The translations under genes were made by a program, and so were the position numbers. Shown one piece after another: positions 1 through 6,074 of a stretch of DNA of 6,188 nt. Under the pieces are notes generated by a model. That model had not been told where the DNA came from, ran no database searches, and saw nothing but the letters and a program-made list of their open reading frames with translations. The number at the start of each line of letters is the position of its first letter. Position 1 is the stretch's first letter. Source of the DNA: Roseburia sp. (GTDB lineage: Bacteria; Bacillota; Clostridia; Lachnospirales; Lachnospiraceae). Location of the stretch: the NCBI GenBank assembly GCA_017626625.1, contig JAGAIK010000245.1:1-6188 (forward strand). Direction: 5' to 3'.

Positions 1-185
1 AGATTGCACAGGTATTTAACGTGCAGGTGGCAGATATCGGAAACGACAGCGTATTGTTAGAGTGCAAGCTGACGGAGCGGCGCAACAACGAGCTGATTGC
101 CCTGTTGAAATCCAAATTCCAACGCATTGAGGTGGTGCGGGGCGGAGCGGTCGCCATTGAATCCATCAGCACTTCCTGCAGGTAA
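1..185 (+). CDS. ilvN: Acetolactate synthase small (regulatory) subunit, C-terminal end (partial)
   Basis: Reading from base 3, 60 codons run to a TAA stop at 183-185; the start lies outside the window. The peptide begins IAQVFNVQVADIGNDSV and ends in a segment with VVRGGAVAIES. This follows the pattern of the second domain of IlvN/IlvH: a helix ending in IF/VF, strands of 'iidv...' type, a run resembling 'kldafl', then 'ivevaRsGvvgl'. In that family the small subunit binds the catalytic subunit IlvB, activates it and confers valine feedback inhibition in branched-chain amino acid synthesis in the cytoplasm. The N-terminal ACT domain, which would settle the call, is not visible. The match is by pattern only, and another ACT-domain regulatory protein is possible. 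No ilvB or ilvC neighbour can be seen. Confidence 0.6.
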   Translation, partial: IAQVFNVQVADIGNDSVLLECKLTERRNNELIALLKSKFQRIEVVRGGAVAIESISTSCR

Positions 186-247
186 ATGCCGGGAAGGATA
201 AGGTATGGAAAGCTGCACCCATGGGAATACGGCGGCTTTTACAGAAA

Positions 248-290
248 AAACGGACAGGTTCTCCATATTTTGTGGGGAACCTGTCCGTTT
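248..290. terminator. Bidirectional rho-independent terminator
   Basis: The arms at 248-264 (AAACGGACAGGTTCTCC) and 274-290 (GGGGAACCTGTCCGTTT) pair over 17 positions with one G-T mismatch, around a 9-base loop. On the reverse strand the stem is followed by TTTTTT (complement of the A-run at 245-250), an excellent terminator for the membrane-protein gene. On the forward strand the tail is only TTTAGATTCTCTT, so termination of the ilvN-like gene is plausible but weaker. The stop codon of the reverse gene (289-291) lies partly inside the outer stem. Placement between two convergent genes fits a shared terminator. Confidence 0.88.
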
Positions 291-1332
291 AGATTCTCTT
301 ATTTAAAAAAGCGATAAATTTTTCAAAGTGCATGGGCGTTCCCTGGATTTTCTGTACTTTTAGACGGTTTTCCTCGCTGAAGCCCACCAGTATATTGTGG
401 TTTGCCTCCGCCAGATAGTCGATGATACCGTCGATATCCGACTTGATATTTTTCGGGCACTGGATATACAGGTGCTTGTTGGCACTGATATGCAGTGTGT
501 AGGAAATGCTGAAATGGTACCAGAAAAACTTATGCAGGGTGGAATACTTGTAAATCCAGATAATTTCATTGATGGGGACGATGGCATTTCCATAAACGGA
601 GGTTTCAATGAAAAAATGCTCCGTGATAAACATGTCCTCCGTGGCAAGCTGGGGCAGTGTTGCGAGCTCTTCCTCCGCCTGCTCTAAGAGCTTTTTCGGG
701 TTCCCAAACAGCGCTAAATCCTGACAGGCAGGAGAGAACGTCGGGAAAAAAATATAAAGGGCGGAGAGTATGACACATAACAGCGCATAGCCTCCGGTGG
801 CGAAAATCGCTGCAAACATCAGGTAGTTTCCAAGCTTGTGGAAACCGGGTTCGCTGATGTAATAGCGGGAAACCTTATTGCGGATTCCGTTTTCCGTCCA
901 GTTTAAATCGGTGGAGAGGTTGGTCAGAAGCGTGTTGTAGCTTTCTCCGCCGTTGATGATTTTTCCCTGAATGGTAACCTCGTCAATGGAGGGAAGACCC
1001 TCTTCGCTGGTACTTGGGGAGAGCAGCACGATAATACATTCACCGGCACGGGTGGTGTAGTAAAAATATCCGGTGGTCTGTCCCAGCAGCGTGGTGGTGT
1101 AGCCGGAAAATTTCAGGTCTTTCAGGGTGGTGCTGACATATTCCGTATGGCTGCGGTAGGCGGTCTCTAAGGATTCCTTCTGGGAAAGGTGTGCGGGGGA
1201 AAGCAGCACGGAAAGGGAGAGAGCATACCACAGCACCAGCAAAAGAAACAGGTAGGCGATGGGGGCGAATAGTCTGCGTTTGTAAAAGGCTTTGATGTTT
1301 TTGGATATATAATGGTCGTAATTTTCGGGCAT
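289..1332 (-). CDS. Uncharacterised two-span membrane protein
   Basis: This 347-residue protein has a basic N-terminus (KNIKAFYKRR, residues 11-20), a first hydrophobic span at about 21-45, a polar stretch at 46-169, a second span at about 170-197, and a polar C-terminal part at 198-347. By the positive-inside rule both ends should be cytoplasmic, with a loop of about 120 residues outside. The C-terminal part starts with an amphipathic, acidic helix (FGNPKKLLEQAEEEL, 210-224). It continues with strands such as HFFIETSV and IVPINEIIWIYKY, a pattern reminiscent of small PH-like or DUF-type membrane-associated folds seen in Clostridia. It may belong to an existing DUF (possibly DUF6709, from memory and unverified). 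No catalytic motif is evident. The ATG is preceded by a weak AAGG at 1341-1344 with an 8-base gap. It has its own likely promoter at 1384-1412 and a terminator overlapping its stop. Function unknown. Confidence 0.85.
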   Translation of the reverse strand: MPENYDHYISKNIKAFYKRRLFAPIAYLFLLLVLWYALSLSVLLSPAHLSQKESLETAYRSHTEYVSTTLKDLKFSGYTTTLLGQTTGYFYYTTRAGECIIVLLSPSTSEEGLPSIDEVTIQGKIINGGESYNTLLTNLSTDLNWTENGIRNKVSRYYISEPGFHKLGNYLMFAAIFATGGYALLCVILSALYIFFPTFSPACQDLALFGNPKKLLEQAEEELATLPQLATEDMFITEHFFIETSVYGNAIVPINEIIWIYKYSTLHKFFWYHFSISYTLHISANKHLYIQCPKNIKSDIDGIIDYLAEANHNILVGFSEENRLKVQKIQGTPMHFEKFIAFLNKRI

Positions 1333-1383
1333 ATGTGAAACCTTGGCTTTCTTTTTGGTACTTCTATGTCTAAGAACAGTAAT

Positions 1384-1412
1384 ATTATATTCGCTTCTGT
1401 GGACTTATACAA
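1384..1412 (-). promoter_or_regulatory. Promoter of the membrane-protein gene
   Basis: On the reverse strand there is a perfect -10 box TATAAT (1384-1389), a 17-base spacer, and a weaker -35 box TTGTAT (1407-1412). The predicted start near 1377 gives a leader of about 45 bases before the ATG at 1332. The site lies downstream of the surviving abiEii homology, where an intact toxin gene would still be coding. It probably arrived with the DNA now joined to the truncated gene, or arose after truncation. Confidence 0.55.
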
Positions 1413-1475
1413 TAGTTTTTGGAAATTTGATGAAAGGCGCCTTTCGGTGAGAGTGTTTCTCATTCTTCTATTCGA

Positions 1476-1589
1476 TATTCGTTCCAGCAATCTCTCCAAC
1501 ATAAAATTCTGCATGACTAGCTGTGCGGATATATGCTTTTCTTTTGCAAGATTTTTAATAATCGCTTTTAGCTGCATCGCATTTTTCAT
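1476..1589 (-). pseudogene. abiEii: Truncated AbiEii-type nucleotidyltransferase toxin, N-terminal remnant
   Basis: The ATG at 1589 overlaps the antitoxin stop as ATGA and has a good GGAGG ribosome site 6-7 bases upstream, the normal coupled arrangement in AbiE systems. The first 38 codons (MKNAMQLKAII..., then FMLERLLERIS) read like the conserved start of clostridial AbiEii proteins. After that the similarity stops. The frame stays open but with unrelated sequence, and runs into the neighbouring membrane-protein gene in another frame, ending only at 1167 (140 codons in total). Family members are roughly 300 residues and need a GS...DxD nucleotidyltransferase core, which is absent. In intact systems AbiEii is a GTP-binding nucleotidyltransferase toxin causing reversible growth arrest on phage infection. 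This copy cannot be catalytic. Boundaries given cover only the recognisable part. Confidence 0.75.
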
Positions 1590-2179
1590 AACAACACCTC
1601 CAGATATGCTCTGAGTTTTTTCTCTACCTTTAAGGTTTTTGCATACTCTGACAAAACAGGAATATTTTTATCCGGTCTGATTGCATAACGCTTGAAAGCC
1701 TCCGTCACTATCTGAATATCCACATGACTATGAGGGCGCAAAATATCACAGAGTGTTCGTTCCACACTATAAGCCTTTACTGTATTTCCTCCCGGCGTAA
1801 TCACTTCTGACACTCCTAAATCGTACAATGCTTTGTTGCATTGCACACATCGAATGTTTTCTTCTTTTGGCTTTGTCAAATTATAATTGGCAGGAAAAGT
1901 CATCTGATATCGATTCGGTGTCCTATTGGTTAAATCCCAAAGAAACAATGCTGTTTCATGAGAATAGATTCCTCTTTTAAATCGACTCTGCAAATTAAAA
2001 ATCTCATCATCCCAAACCTCCGGCAAAATATAAACACCTCTTGCTGACTTTTCGATCATTCCCTTATCAACAAGATATTTGATATTTCCACGAGAGATAC
2101 CTGCTGCAACTACCATTGCGGTAGTAACTGTACCATGATTCTCTTTTGCCATCTTAATAATTTCTTCAGTTGCTCCCAA
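1586..2179 (-). CDS. abiEi: AbiEi-type antitoxin / winged-helix transcriptional repressor
   Basis: This protein of 197 residues is an intact match in length and pattern to the type IV antitoxin AbiEi. Residues about 5-52 form a winged helix-turn-helix: EIIKMAKENHGTVTTAMVVA, then the recognition-helix region GISRGNIKYLVDKG, then the wing ending RGVYILP. The C-terminal antitoxin domain shows the hallmark IYSHETALFLWDL (71-83) and SVERTLCDIL (138-147). In studied systems AbiEi neutralises the AbiEii toxin without stable complex formation and represses its own operon by binding inverted repeats in the promoter. The start is TTG at 2179: a stop lies upstream in frame with no ATG between, the purine-rich AAAGGGAA is 5 bases upstream, and the family N-terminus is recovered. 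An internal ATG (residue 10) would cut the first helix. Its partner toxin downstream is broken. Base composition is more A+T-rich than the forward operon, suggesting acquisition by transfer. Confidence 0.88.
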   Translation of the reverse strand: MGATEEIIKMAKENHGTVTTAMVVAAGISRGNIKYLVDKGMIEKSARGVYILPEVWDDEIFNLQSRFKRGIYSHETALFLWDLTNRTPNRYQMTFPANYNLTKPKEENIRCVQCNKALYDLGVSEVITPGGNTVKAYSVERTLCDILRPHSHVDIQIVTEAFKRYAIRPDKNIPVLSEYAKTLKVEKKLRAYLEVLL

Positions 2180-2199
2180 AATCGTTCCCTTTCTTTTTG

Positions 2200-2227
2200 T
2201 TGACTTTTATGCTTATAATTATATTTT
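2200..2227 (+). promoter_or_regulatory. Possible divergent forward promoter within the operator
   Basis: Because each arm of the inverted repeat carries TTGACT, a forward -35 also exists at 2200-2205. Sixteen bases on is TATTTT (2222-2227), matching four of six -10 bases. It would point toward the methyltransferase operon and share its core with the abiEi promoter. Weak -10; could be a by-product of the symmetry. Confidence 0.3.
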
Positions 2228-2246
2228 TTCATGGCATAAAAGTCAA
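2218..2246 (-). promoter_or_regulatory. abiEi promoter
   Basis: On the reverse strand, TTGACT (2241-2246) is followed by a 17-base spacer and a perfect TATAAT (2218-2223), a near-consensus housekeeping sigma promoter. The predicted start is near 2211, giving a leader of about 30 bases that contains the AAAGGGAA ribosome site before the TTG start. Being this strong and sitting inside the inverted repeat fits a promoter kept in check by its own product. Confidence 0.78.
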
Positions 2247-2274
2247 CTCCGAAACCTGGCGGGAAACTAACTTC

Positions 2275-2303
2275 TTGATTTTCCGCCTGAAAATTGATAG
2301 TAT
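2275..2303 (+). promoter_or_regulatory. Candidate promoter of the methyltransferase-hslO-nadE operon
   Basis: TTGATT (2275-2280), a 17-base spacer and TAGTAT (2298-2303) give a mediocre match to a housekeeping promoter about 40-50 bases before the methyltransferase start. An overlapping TATAAC (2301-2306) has a better -10 sequence but a 20-base spacer. The operon must start in this region because the upstream gene is divergent, but the exact promoter is uncertain. Confidence 0.35.
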
Positions 2304-2344
2304 AACAATGTTAATAACGAGAAAAAGTGTCATGAACGGAAAGT

Positions 2345-2350
2345 GGGAGG
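2345..2350 (+). promoter_or_regulatory. Ribosome binding site with short spacing before a GTG start
   Basis: GGGAGG lies only 3 bases before the GTG at 2354. This is shorter than the usual 5-9, but no other in-frame start exists between the upstream in-frame stop (2333-2335) and residue 16, and the family N-terminus begins at this GTG. Confidence 0.5.
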
Positions 2351-2353
2351 AAC

Positions 2354-3145
2354 GTGGAGGCTTACAGTAGTTTTGCGGAGGTTTATGACTTGTTTATGGA
2401 CAATGTTCCTTATGAGGAATGGTGTGTTTATATTACGGGTCTTTTAAAGGAATACGGAATAGAGGGCGGGCTGCTTTTGGATTTGGGCTGTGGGACAGGG
2501 AAGCTGACACGGCTGTTGAAAGAGGCGGGCTTTGATATGATTGGGGTGGATAACTCGGAGGAAATGTTAGAGATTGCCAGGGCGGCGGAGTATGAGGAAG
2601 AAGAGGTTTCTGTTGGAGAAAATCCGCCGATTTTGTATCTGCTTCAGGATATGCGGGAGTTTGAGCTTTATGGGACGGTGCGTGGAGTGGTGAGTATCTG
2701 CGACTCGATGAATTATATCCTGCAGGAAGAAGAACTGCTGCAAGTGTTCCGTCTTGTGAATAATTATTTAGACCCCGGAGGAATTTTTATCTTTGATTTG
2801 AACACCTTATATAAATATAAGGAACTTTTGGGAGAGAATACCATCAGCGAAAGCCGGGAAGAGGGCAGTTTTATCTGGGAAAATTATTTTGACGAGGACA
2901 GCGGGGTGAATGAGTATGATTTGACGCTGTTTATCCGGGAGAAGGGGGAGCTGTACCGGAGATATCAGGAGACGCATTTTCAGCGGGCTTATGAGCTGGG
3001 GACAGTGAAAAGCCTGTTGGAGGAAGCAGGACTTGAGTTTGTGGCTGCCTATGATGCCTTTACCAGGGAACCGGTGAAAGAGGACAGTGAGCGGATTTAT
3101 GTGATTGCCAGAGAGCAGGGGAAGAATGGAGGAAAAAATGAGTGA
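2354..3145 (+). CDS. Class I SAM-dependent methyltransferase
   Basis: This 263-residue cytoplasmic protein has a Rossmann-type methyltransferase core. It shows motif I LLDLGCGTG (41-49) for S-adenosylmethionine, GVDNSEEML (64-72) with the acidic residue D66 expected to contact the ribose hydroxyls, QDMREFEL (98-105), CDSMNYIL (116-123) at the motif IV position, and the DPGGIFIFDL strand-turn (140-149). The N-terminal SSFAEVYDLFMDN is the usual lead-in helix of this family. A variable insert at about 150-215 probably forms the substrate cap; substrate unknown. The start is GTG at 2354. The stop overlaps the hslO start by 8 bases, so the two are almost certainly co-translated. Small-molecule methylation is more likely than nucleic-acid methylation, as no target-recognition domain is seen. 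Confidence 0.88.
   Translation: MEAYSSFAEVYDLFMDNVPYEEWCVYITGLLKEYGIEGGLLLDLGCGTGKLTRLLKEAGFDMIGVDNSEEMLEIARAAEYEEEEVSVGENPPILYLLQDMREFELYGTVRGVVSICDSMNYILQEEELLQVFRLVNNYLDPGGIFIFDLNTLYKYKELLGENTISESREEGSFIWENYFDEDSGVNEYDLTLFIREKGELYRRYQETHFQRAYELGTVKSLLEEAGLEFVAAYDAFTREPVKEDSERIYVIAREQGKNGGKNE
3128..3132 (+). promoter_or_regulatory. hslO ribosome binding site, decides the start
   Basis: GGAGG with a 5-base A-spacer points to the ATG at 3138 over the in-frame TTG at 3105 or ATG at 3126. It lies inside the methyltransferase coding region, consistent with translational coupling. Confidence 0.75.
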
Positions 3146-4013
3146 TTATATTGTAAGAGCGACGGCGGCGGACAGCCAGATTAGGGCGTTTGCCATTACT
3201 TCAAAGGAGATGGTGGAGGAGGCGAGACGCGACCACGGCACCAGTCCTGTGATTACGGCGGCACTGGGAAGGCTTCTCTCCGGCGCTGCCATGATGGGAA
3301 CGATGATGAAGGGGGAAAAAGACCTTCTGACGGTGCAGATACAGTGCAGCGGTCCGGCAAAAGGACTGACGGTGACGGCAAATTCCAAAGGAGAGGTCAA
3401 GGGATTTCCCATGGCGGCTGATGTGGAGCTGCCCCCCAACGCCCAGGGAAAATTAGATGTGGGCGGCGCCCTAGGACTTGGGGTGATGAGCGTCATTAAG
3501 GATATGGGCTTAAAGGAGCCTTATGTGGGGCAGATTGCGCTGCAGACCGGAGAAATTGCGGAGGATTTGACTTATTATTTTGCCACCTCGGAGCAGATAC
3601 CTTCCGCAGTGGGGCTTGGCGTACTGGTGGATAAGGATTTATCCGTAAGGCAGGCAGGAGGATTTATCATTCAGTTAATGCCCTTCACCAGTGACGAGGT
3701 GGTGGAAAAGTTAGAGAAGAAAATCACCGAGATTGCTTCTGTGACAGAGATGTTAGAGGATGGAAAAACGCCGGAGCTGATATTAGAGGAGATTTTAGGA
3801 GAGTTCGGGGTGGAGATTACCGATAAGATTCCTACGGCATTTTCGTGCGACTGTTCTAAGGAAAAGGTGTCAAGAGCCATTGCCACTTTGAGTAGAAAGG
3901 ATTTGGACGATATTATCGGCGATGGGGAATCCATCGAGGTCAAGTGCCAGTTCTGCAACAAAGCCTATGAATTTACGGTAGAGGAACTAAAAGAGATGCG
4001 TGCCGGGAAATAG
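3138..4013 (+). CDS. hslO: Hsp33 redox-regulated molecular chaperone
   Basis: This 291-residue protein is of normal Hsp33 length. The N-terminal substrate-binding domain (about 1-180) starts DYIVRATAADSQIRAF and includes HGTSPVITAALGRLL (33-47) and GGFIIQLMP (174-182). A linker leads to the C-terminal zinc-binding redox switch with CxC at C237/C239 (FSCDCS) and CxxC at C270/C273 (KCQFC). All four zinc ligands are present, so the oxidation switch should work. In the family, reduced Zn-bound protein is inactive; oxidants such as peroxide or hypochlorite form disulfides, release zinc and unfold the switch, activating holdase activity that protects proteins in the cytoplasm. The start at ATG 3138 gives the family N-terminus and has a good ribosome site. 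It overlaps the methyltransferase by 8 bases and precedes nadE on the same strand. Confidence 0.95.
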   Translation: MSDYIVRATAADSQIRAFAITSKEMVEEARRDHGTSPVITAALGRLLSGAAMMGTMMKGEKDLLTVQIQCSGPAKGLTVTANSKGEVKGFPMAADVELPPNAQGKLDVGGALGLGVMSVIKDMGLKEPYVGQIALQTGEIAEDLTYYFATSEQIPSAVGLGVLVDKDLSVRQAGGFIIQLMPFTSDEVVEKLEKKITEIASVTEMLEDGKTPELILEEILGEFGVEITDKIPTAFSCDCSKEKVSRAIATLSRKDLDDIIGDGESIEVKCQFCNKAYEFTVEELKEMRAGK

Positions 4014-4017
4014 GACG

Positions 4018-4034
4018 AGCAGAAACTGCTTTTT
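4018..4034 (+). terminator. Weak hairpin after hslO
   Basis: AGCAG (4018-4022), loop AAA, CTGCT (4026-4030), then TTTT. A 5-base stem with a 3-base loop is too weak to be confident; at most it would attenuate readthrough into nadE. Confidence 0.2.
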
Positions 4035-4041
4035 GGTGGAA

Positions 4042-4122
4042 ATGAAGATAACAGAACGGAAACTAGCGTTTATGTGGAAGGAAGCTAACGGGAAAAGCCG
4101 GTTGGTGTGGAGGATTCAATGA
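4042..4122 (+). CDS. Small ORF filling the hslO-nadE gap, possible leader peptide
   Basis: An ATG at 4042 opens 26 codons with no stop until TGA at 4120-4122, which overlaps the nadE ATG as ATGA. The peptide starts MKITERKLAF, ends RLVWRIQ, and is markedly basic (about eight Lys/Arg). A GTG lies two codons upstream in the same frame. The upstream purines GGTGGA sit very close to the ATG, so initiation would be weak. I recognise no family. It may be a coupling leader for nadE or chance, since an 81-base open frame is common. Confidence 0.25.
   Translation: MKITERKLAFMWKEANGKSRLVWRIQ
4109..4113 (+). promoter_or_regulatory. nadE ribosome binding site, decides the start
   Basis: GGAGG followed by 5 bases places initiation at ATG 4119. 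The in-frame GTG at 4107, which would add four residues, overlaps the ribosome site and has none of its own. Confidence 0.75.
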
Positions 4123-6038
4123 AACAGGGATTTGTAAAGGTTGCGGCAGTGACGCCGAAGATAAGGGTTGCCGACACAAAATACAACGGAAAGTTGATTT
4201 GCGATTTGATGAAAAATGCGGCGGAGCAGGGGGCAAAAATCATTGTGTTCCCGGAGCTTTGTATCACCGGATATACCTGCGGGGATTTGTTTTTGCAGGA
4301 AAAACTGCTCCGGGAGGCAAGGGAGGAGCTTTTCACCATTGCGGCTGCCACGGCAGAGACAGATGCCATTGTCTTTGTGGGGCTGCCCATAGCCCACATG
4401 GGAAAATTATACAATGCGGCGGCTGCCCTGTGCGGCGGACAGGTGCTCGGCATGGTACCGAAAACTTATCTGCCAAACTACAACGAATTTTATGAAGCGC
4501 GCCATTTCACCAGGGGAATGAAAGAGGTGGTGGAAATACAGCTTGAAAAAGACAGGAAAGTCCCCTTTGGCACCAGCCAGATATTTACCTGTGCAGCCAT
4601 GCCGGAGTTAAAAATCGCGGTGGAAATCTGCGAGGATTTGTGGACGCCGGAGCCGCCGAGTATCCGCCATGCAAGAAACGGAGCCAGCGTTATTGTCAAC
4701 CTTTCCGCCTCCAATGAGATTACCGGGAAATCTGCCTACCGCAGGGAACTGGTAAAAAGCCAGTCGGCAAGACTGCTTTGCGGCTACATTTATGCCAGTG
4801 CGGGAGACGGGGAATCCACCCAGGACGTGGTATACAGCGGACATAACCTGATAGCGGAAAACGGTGTTATTTTAAAGGAGTCCAAAGAATTTACCAATGA
4901 GACGATTTATTCCGAGATTGACGTGCAGCGGTTAGACAGCGAGAGACGGCGGATGACCACCTTTGAGCCGGAATGGAAGGATTATAAGGAGACGGAATTT
5001 TCCTTAAAAATAGAAGAAACGGAGCTTTCCCGCTATATTCAGCCGATGCCCTTTGTTCCCTCCGGAAAAACGGACCGGGACATGCGCTGTGAGGAAATCC
5101 TTGCCATTCAGGCAAATGGCTTAAAGAAGAGGTTAGAGCATACGAACTGTAAAACGGCGGTGGTTGGGATTTCCGGCGGATTAGATTCCACCCTTGCGTT
5201 GCTGGTAACGGTGCGTGCTTTTGATTTGCTGGGAATGGACCATAAGCAGATTAAGGCGGTTACCATGCCGGGCTTTGGCACCACGGACCGCACTTATGAC
5301 AATGCTGTAAAACTCATTGCCAGTTTAGGGGCGGATTTCATGGAAGTGGATATCAGGGAGGCGGTGAAGATTCATTTCCGGGATATCGGACAGGATGCGT
5401 CGGTGCATGATGTGACTTATGAAAACGGACAGGCGAGGGAGCGCACCCAGATTTTGATGGATATTGCCAACAAATCCGGCGGTATGGTGATTGGAACCGG
5501 GGATTTGTCGGAGCTGGCGCTGGGCTGGGCGACCTACAACGGCGACCATATGTCCATGTATGCAGTAAACGCTTCCGTGCCGAAAACCTTAGTGCGCCAT
5601 CTGGTACAATATTATGCAGATACCTGTCAGGACAAAGAGTTAGAGCAGGTGCTTCTTGACGTATTGGACACCCCGGTTTCCCCGGAACTGCTTCCGCCGG
5701 AGGAAGGGCAGATTTCTCAGAAAACCGAGGATTTGGTGGGTCCCTACGAGCTGCATGATTTTTATCTGTATCACATGCTGCGGCTGGGATTTTCCCCGGC
5801 AAAGGTGTACCGGCTGGCAAAGCTGGCTTTTTGCGGAGTGTATGACGAAGAGACGATTTTAAAATGGCTGAAAACTTTTTACCGCAGATTTTTCGCCCAG
5901 CAGTTTAAACGTTCCTGCCTGCCGGACGGTCCGAAGGTGGGAAGCGTGGCGGTATCTCCAAGAGGCGATTTAAGAATGCCGTCGGATGCCTGCGGGGCGG
6001 TCTGGTTAGCAGAATTGGAAAACTTAAAAAATCAGTAG
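4119..6038 (+). CDS. nadE: Glutamine-dependent NAD+ synthetase
   Basis: This 639-residue protein is the two-domain, glutamine-using type that makes NAD+ from nicotinic acid adenine dinucleotide, ATP and glutamine in the cytoplasm. The N-terminal nitrilase-fold glutaminase (about 5-290) has its catalytic triad: E46 in [15 protein letters not shown]115 in [13 protein letters not shown] and C171 in [13 protein letters not shown]. The C-terminal synthetase (about 320-639) has the ATP-pyrophosphatase P-loop SGGLDST (352-358) and [12 protein letters not shown] (459-470), with [11 protein letters not shown] (483-493) of the substrate region. Both halves look complete, so ammonia made at the first site can be channelled to the second. 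The length fits the roughly 640-residue clostridial and actinobacterial form and not the short ammonia-dependent enzyme. It lies 105 bases after hslO and 36 before the aldo/keto reductase, probably in one transcript. Confidence 0.96.
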   Translation: MKQGFVKVAAVTPKIRVADTKYNGKLICDLMKNAAEQGAKIIVFPELCITGYTCGDLFLQEKLLREAREELFTIAAATAETDAIVFVGLPIAHMGKLYNAAAALCGGQVLGMVPKTYLPNYNEFYEARHFTRGMKEVVEIQLEKDRKVPFGTSQIFTCAAMPELKIAVEICEDLWTPEPPSIRHARNGASVIVNLSASNEITGKSAYRRELVKSQSARLLCGYIYASAGDGESTQDVVYSGHNLIAENGVILKESKEFTNETIYSEIDVQRLDSERRRMTTFEPEWKDYKETEFSLKIEETELSRYIQPMPFVPSGKTDRDMRCEEILAIQANGLKKRLEHTNCKTAVVGISGGLDSTLALLVTVRAFDLLGMDHKQIKAVTMPGFGTTDRTYDNAVKLIASLGADFMEVDIREAVKIHFRDIGQDASVHDVTYENGQARERTQILMDIANKSGGMVIGTGDLSELALGWATYNGDHMSMYAVNASVPKTLVRHLVQYYADTCQDKELEQVLLDVLDTPVSPELLPPEEGQISQKTEDLVGPYELHDFYLYHMLRLGFSPAKVYRLAKLAFCGVYDEETILKWLKTFYRRFFAQQFKRSCLPDGPKVGSVAVSPRGDLRMPSDACGAVWLAELENLKNQ

Positions 6039-6074
6039 AGCAAGGCAGGAAAATTGCAGAAACAGGAGGCAGTA

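Larger units (their letters stand above)
2199..2247. promoter_or_regulatory. Perfect inverted repeat, probable AbiEi operator
   Basis: GTTGACTTTTATGC at 2199-2212 is exactly mirrored by its reverse complement at 2234-2247, with a 21-base A+T-rich spacer. One arm contains the -35 box of the antitoxin promoter and the other covers its predicted transcription start. A transcript starting there would contain only one arm, which argues for a DNA-binding site and not an RNA hairpin. Paired inverted repeats around the promoter are the known target of AbiEi autorepression, so this is the natural operator. Confidence 0.72.

Noticed and set aside
57..266. Reverse-strand 69-codon frame near the window start
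   Set aside because: It lies opposite the ilvN-like coding end and most of it is antisense to that frame; no ribosome site or family resemblance.
205..306. Short forward frame starting at the ATG at 205
   Set aside because: It reads straight through the 17-bp terminator hairpin and overlaps the end of the reverse gene; not a plausible protein.
1420..2300. Near-matching GAAATTTGAT / GAAAATTGAT on the two sides of the AbiE block as target-site repeats
   Set aside because: Only 9 of 10 A+T-rich bases match and neither copy sits at a clear junction; chance is likely.
2170..2370. Forward 66-codon frame across the abiEi promoter region
   Set aside because: It runs through the abiEi start, its promoter and the inverted repeat, has no ribosome site, and its hydrophobic look comes from the A+T-rich spacer.
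3105..3137. Longer hslO start at the TTG at 3105 (or ATG 3126)
   Set aside because: The extra residues do not match the Hsp33 N-terminus, and GGAGG at 3128-3132 points to ATG 3138.
4116..4453. Overlapping frames on both strands inside nadE
   Set aside because: They are antisense or shifted readings of a gene whose catalytic residues are all intact in the main frame.
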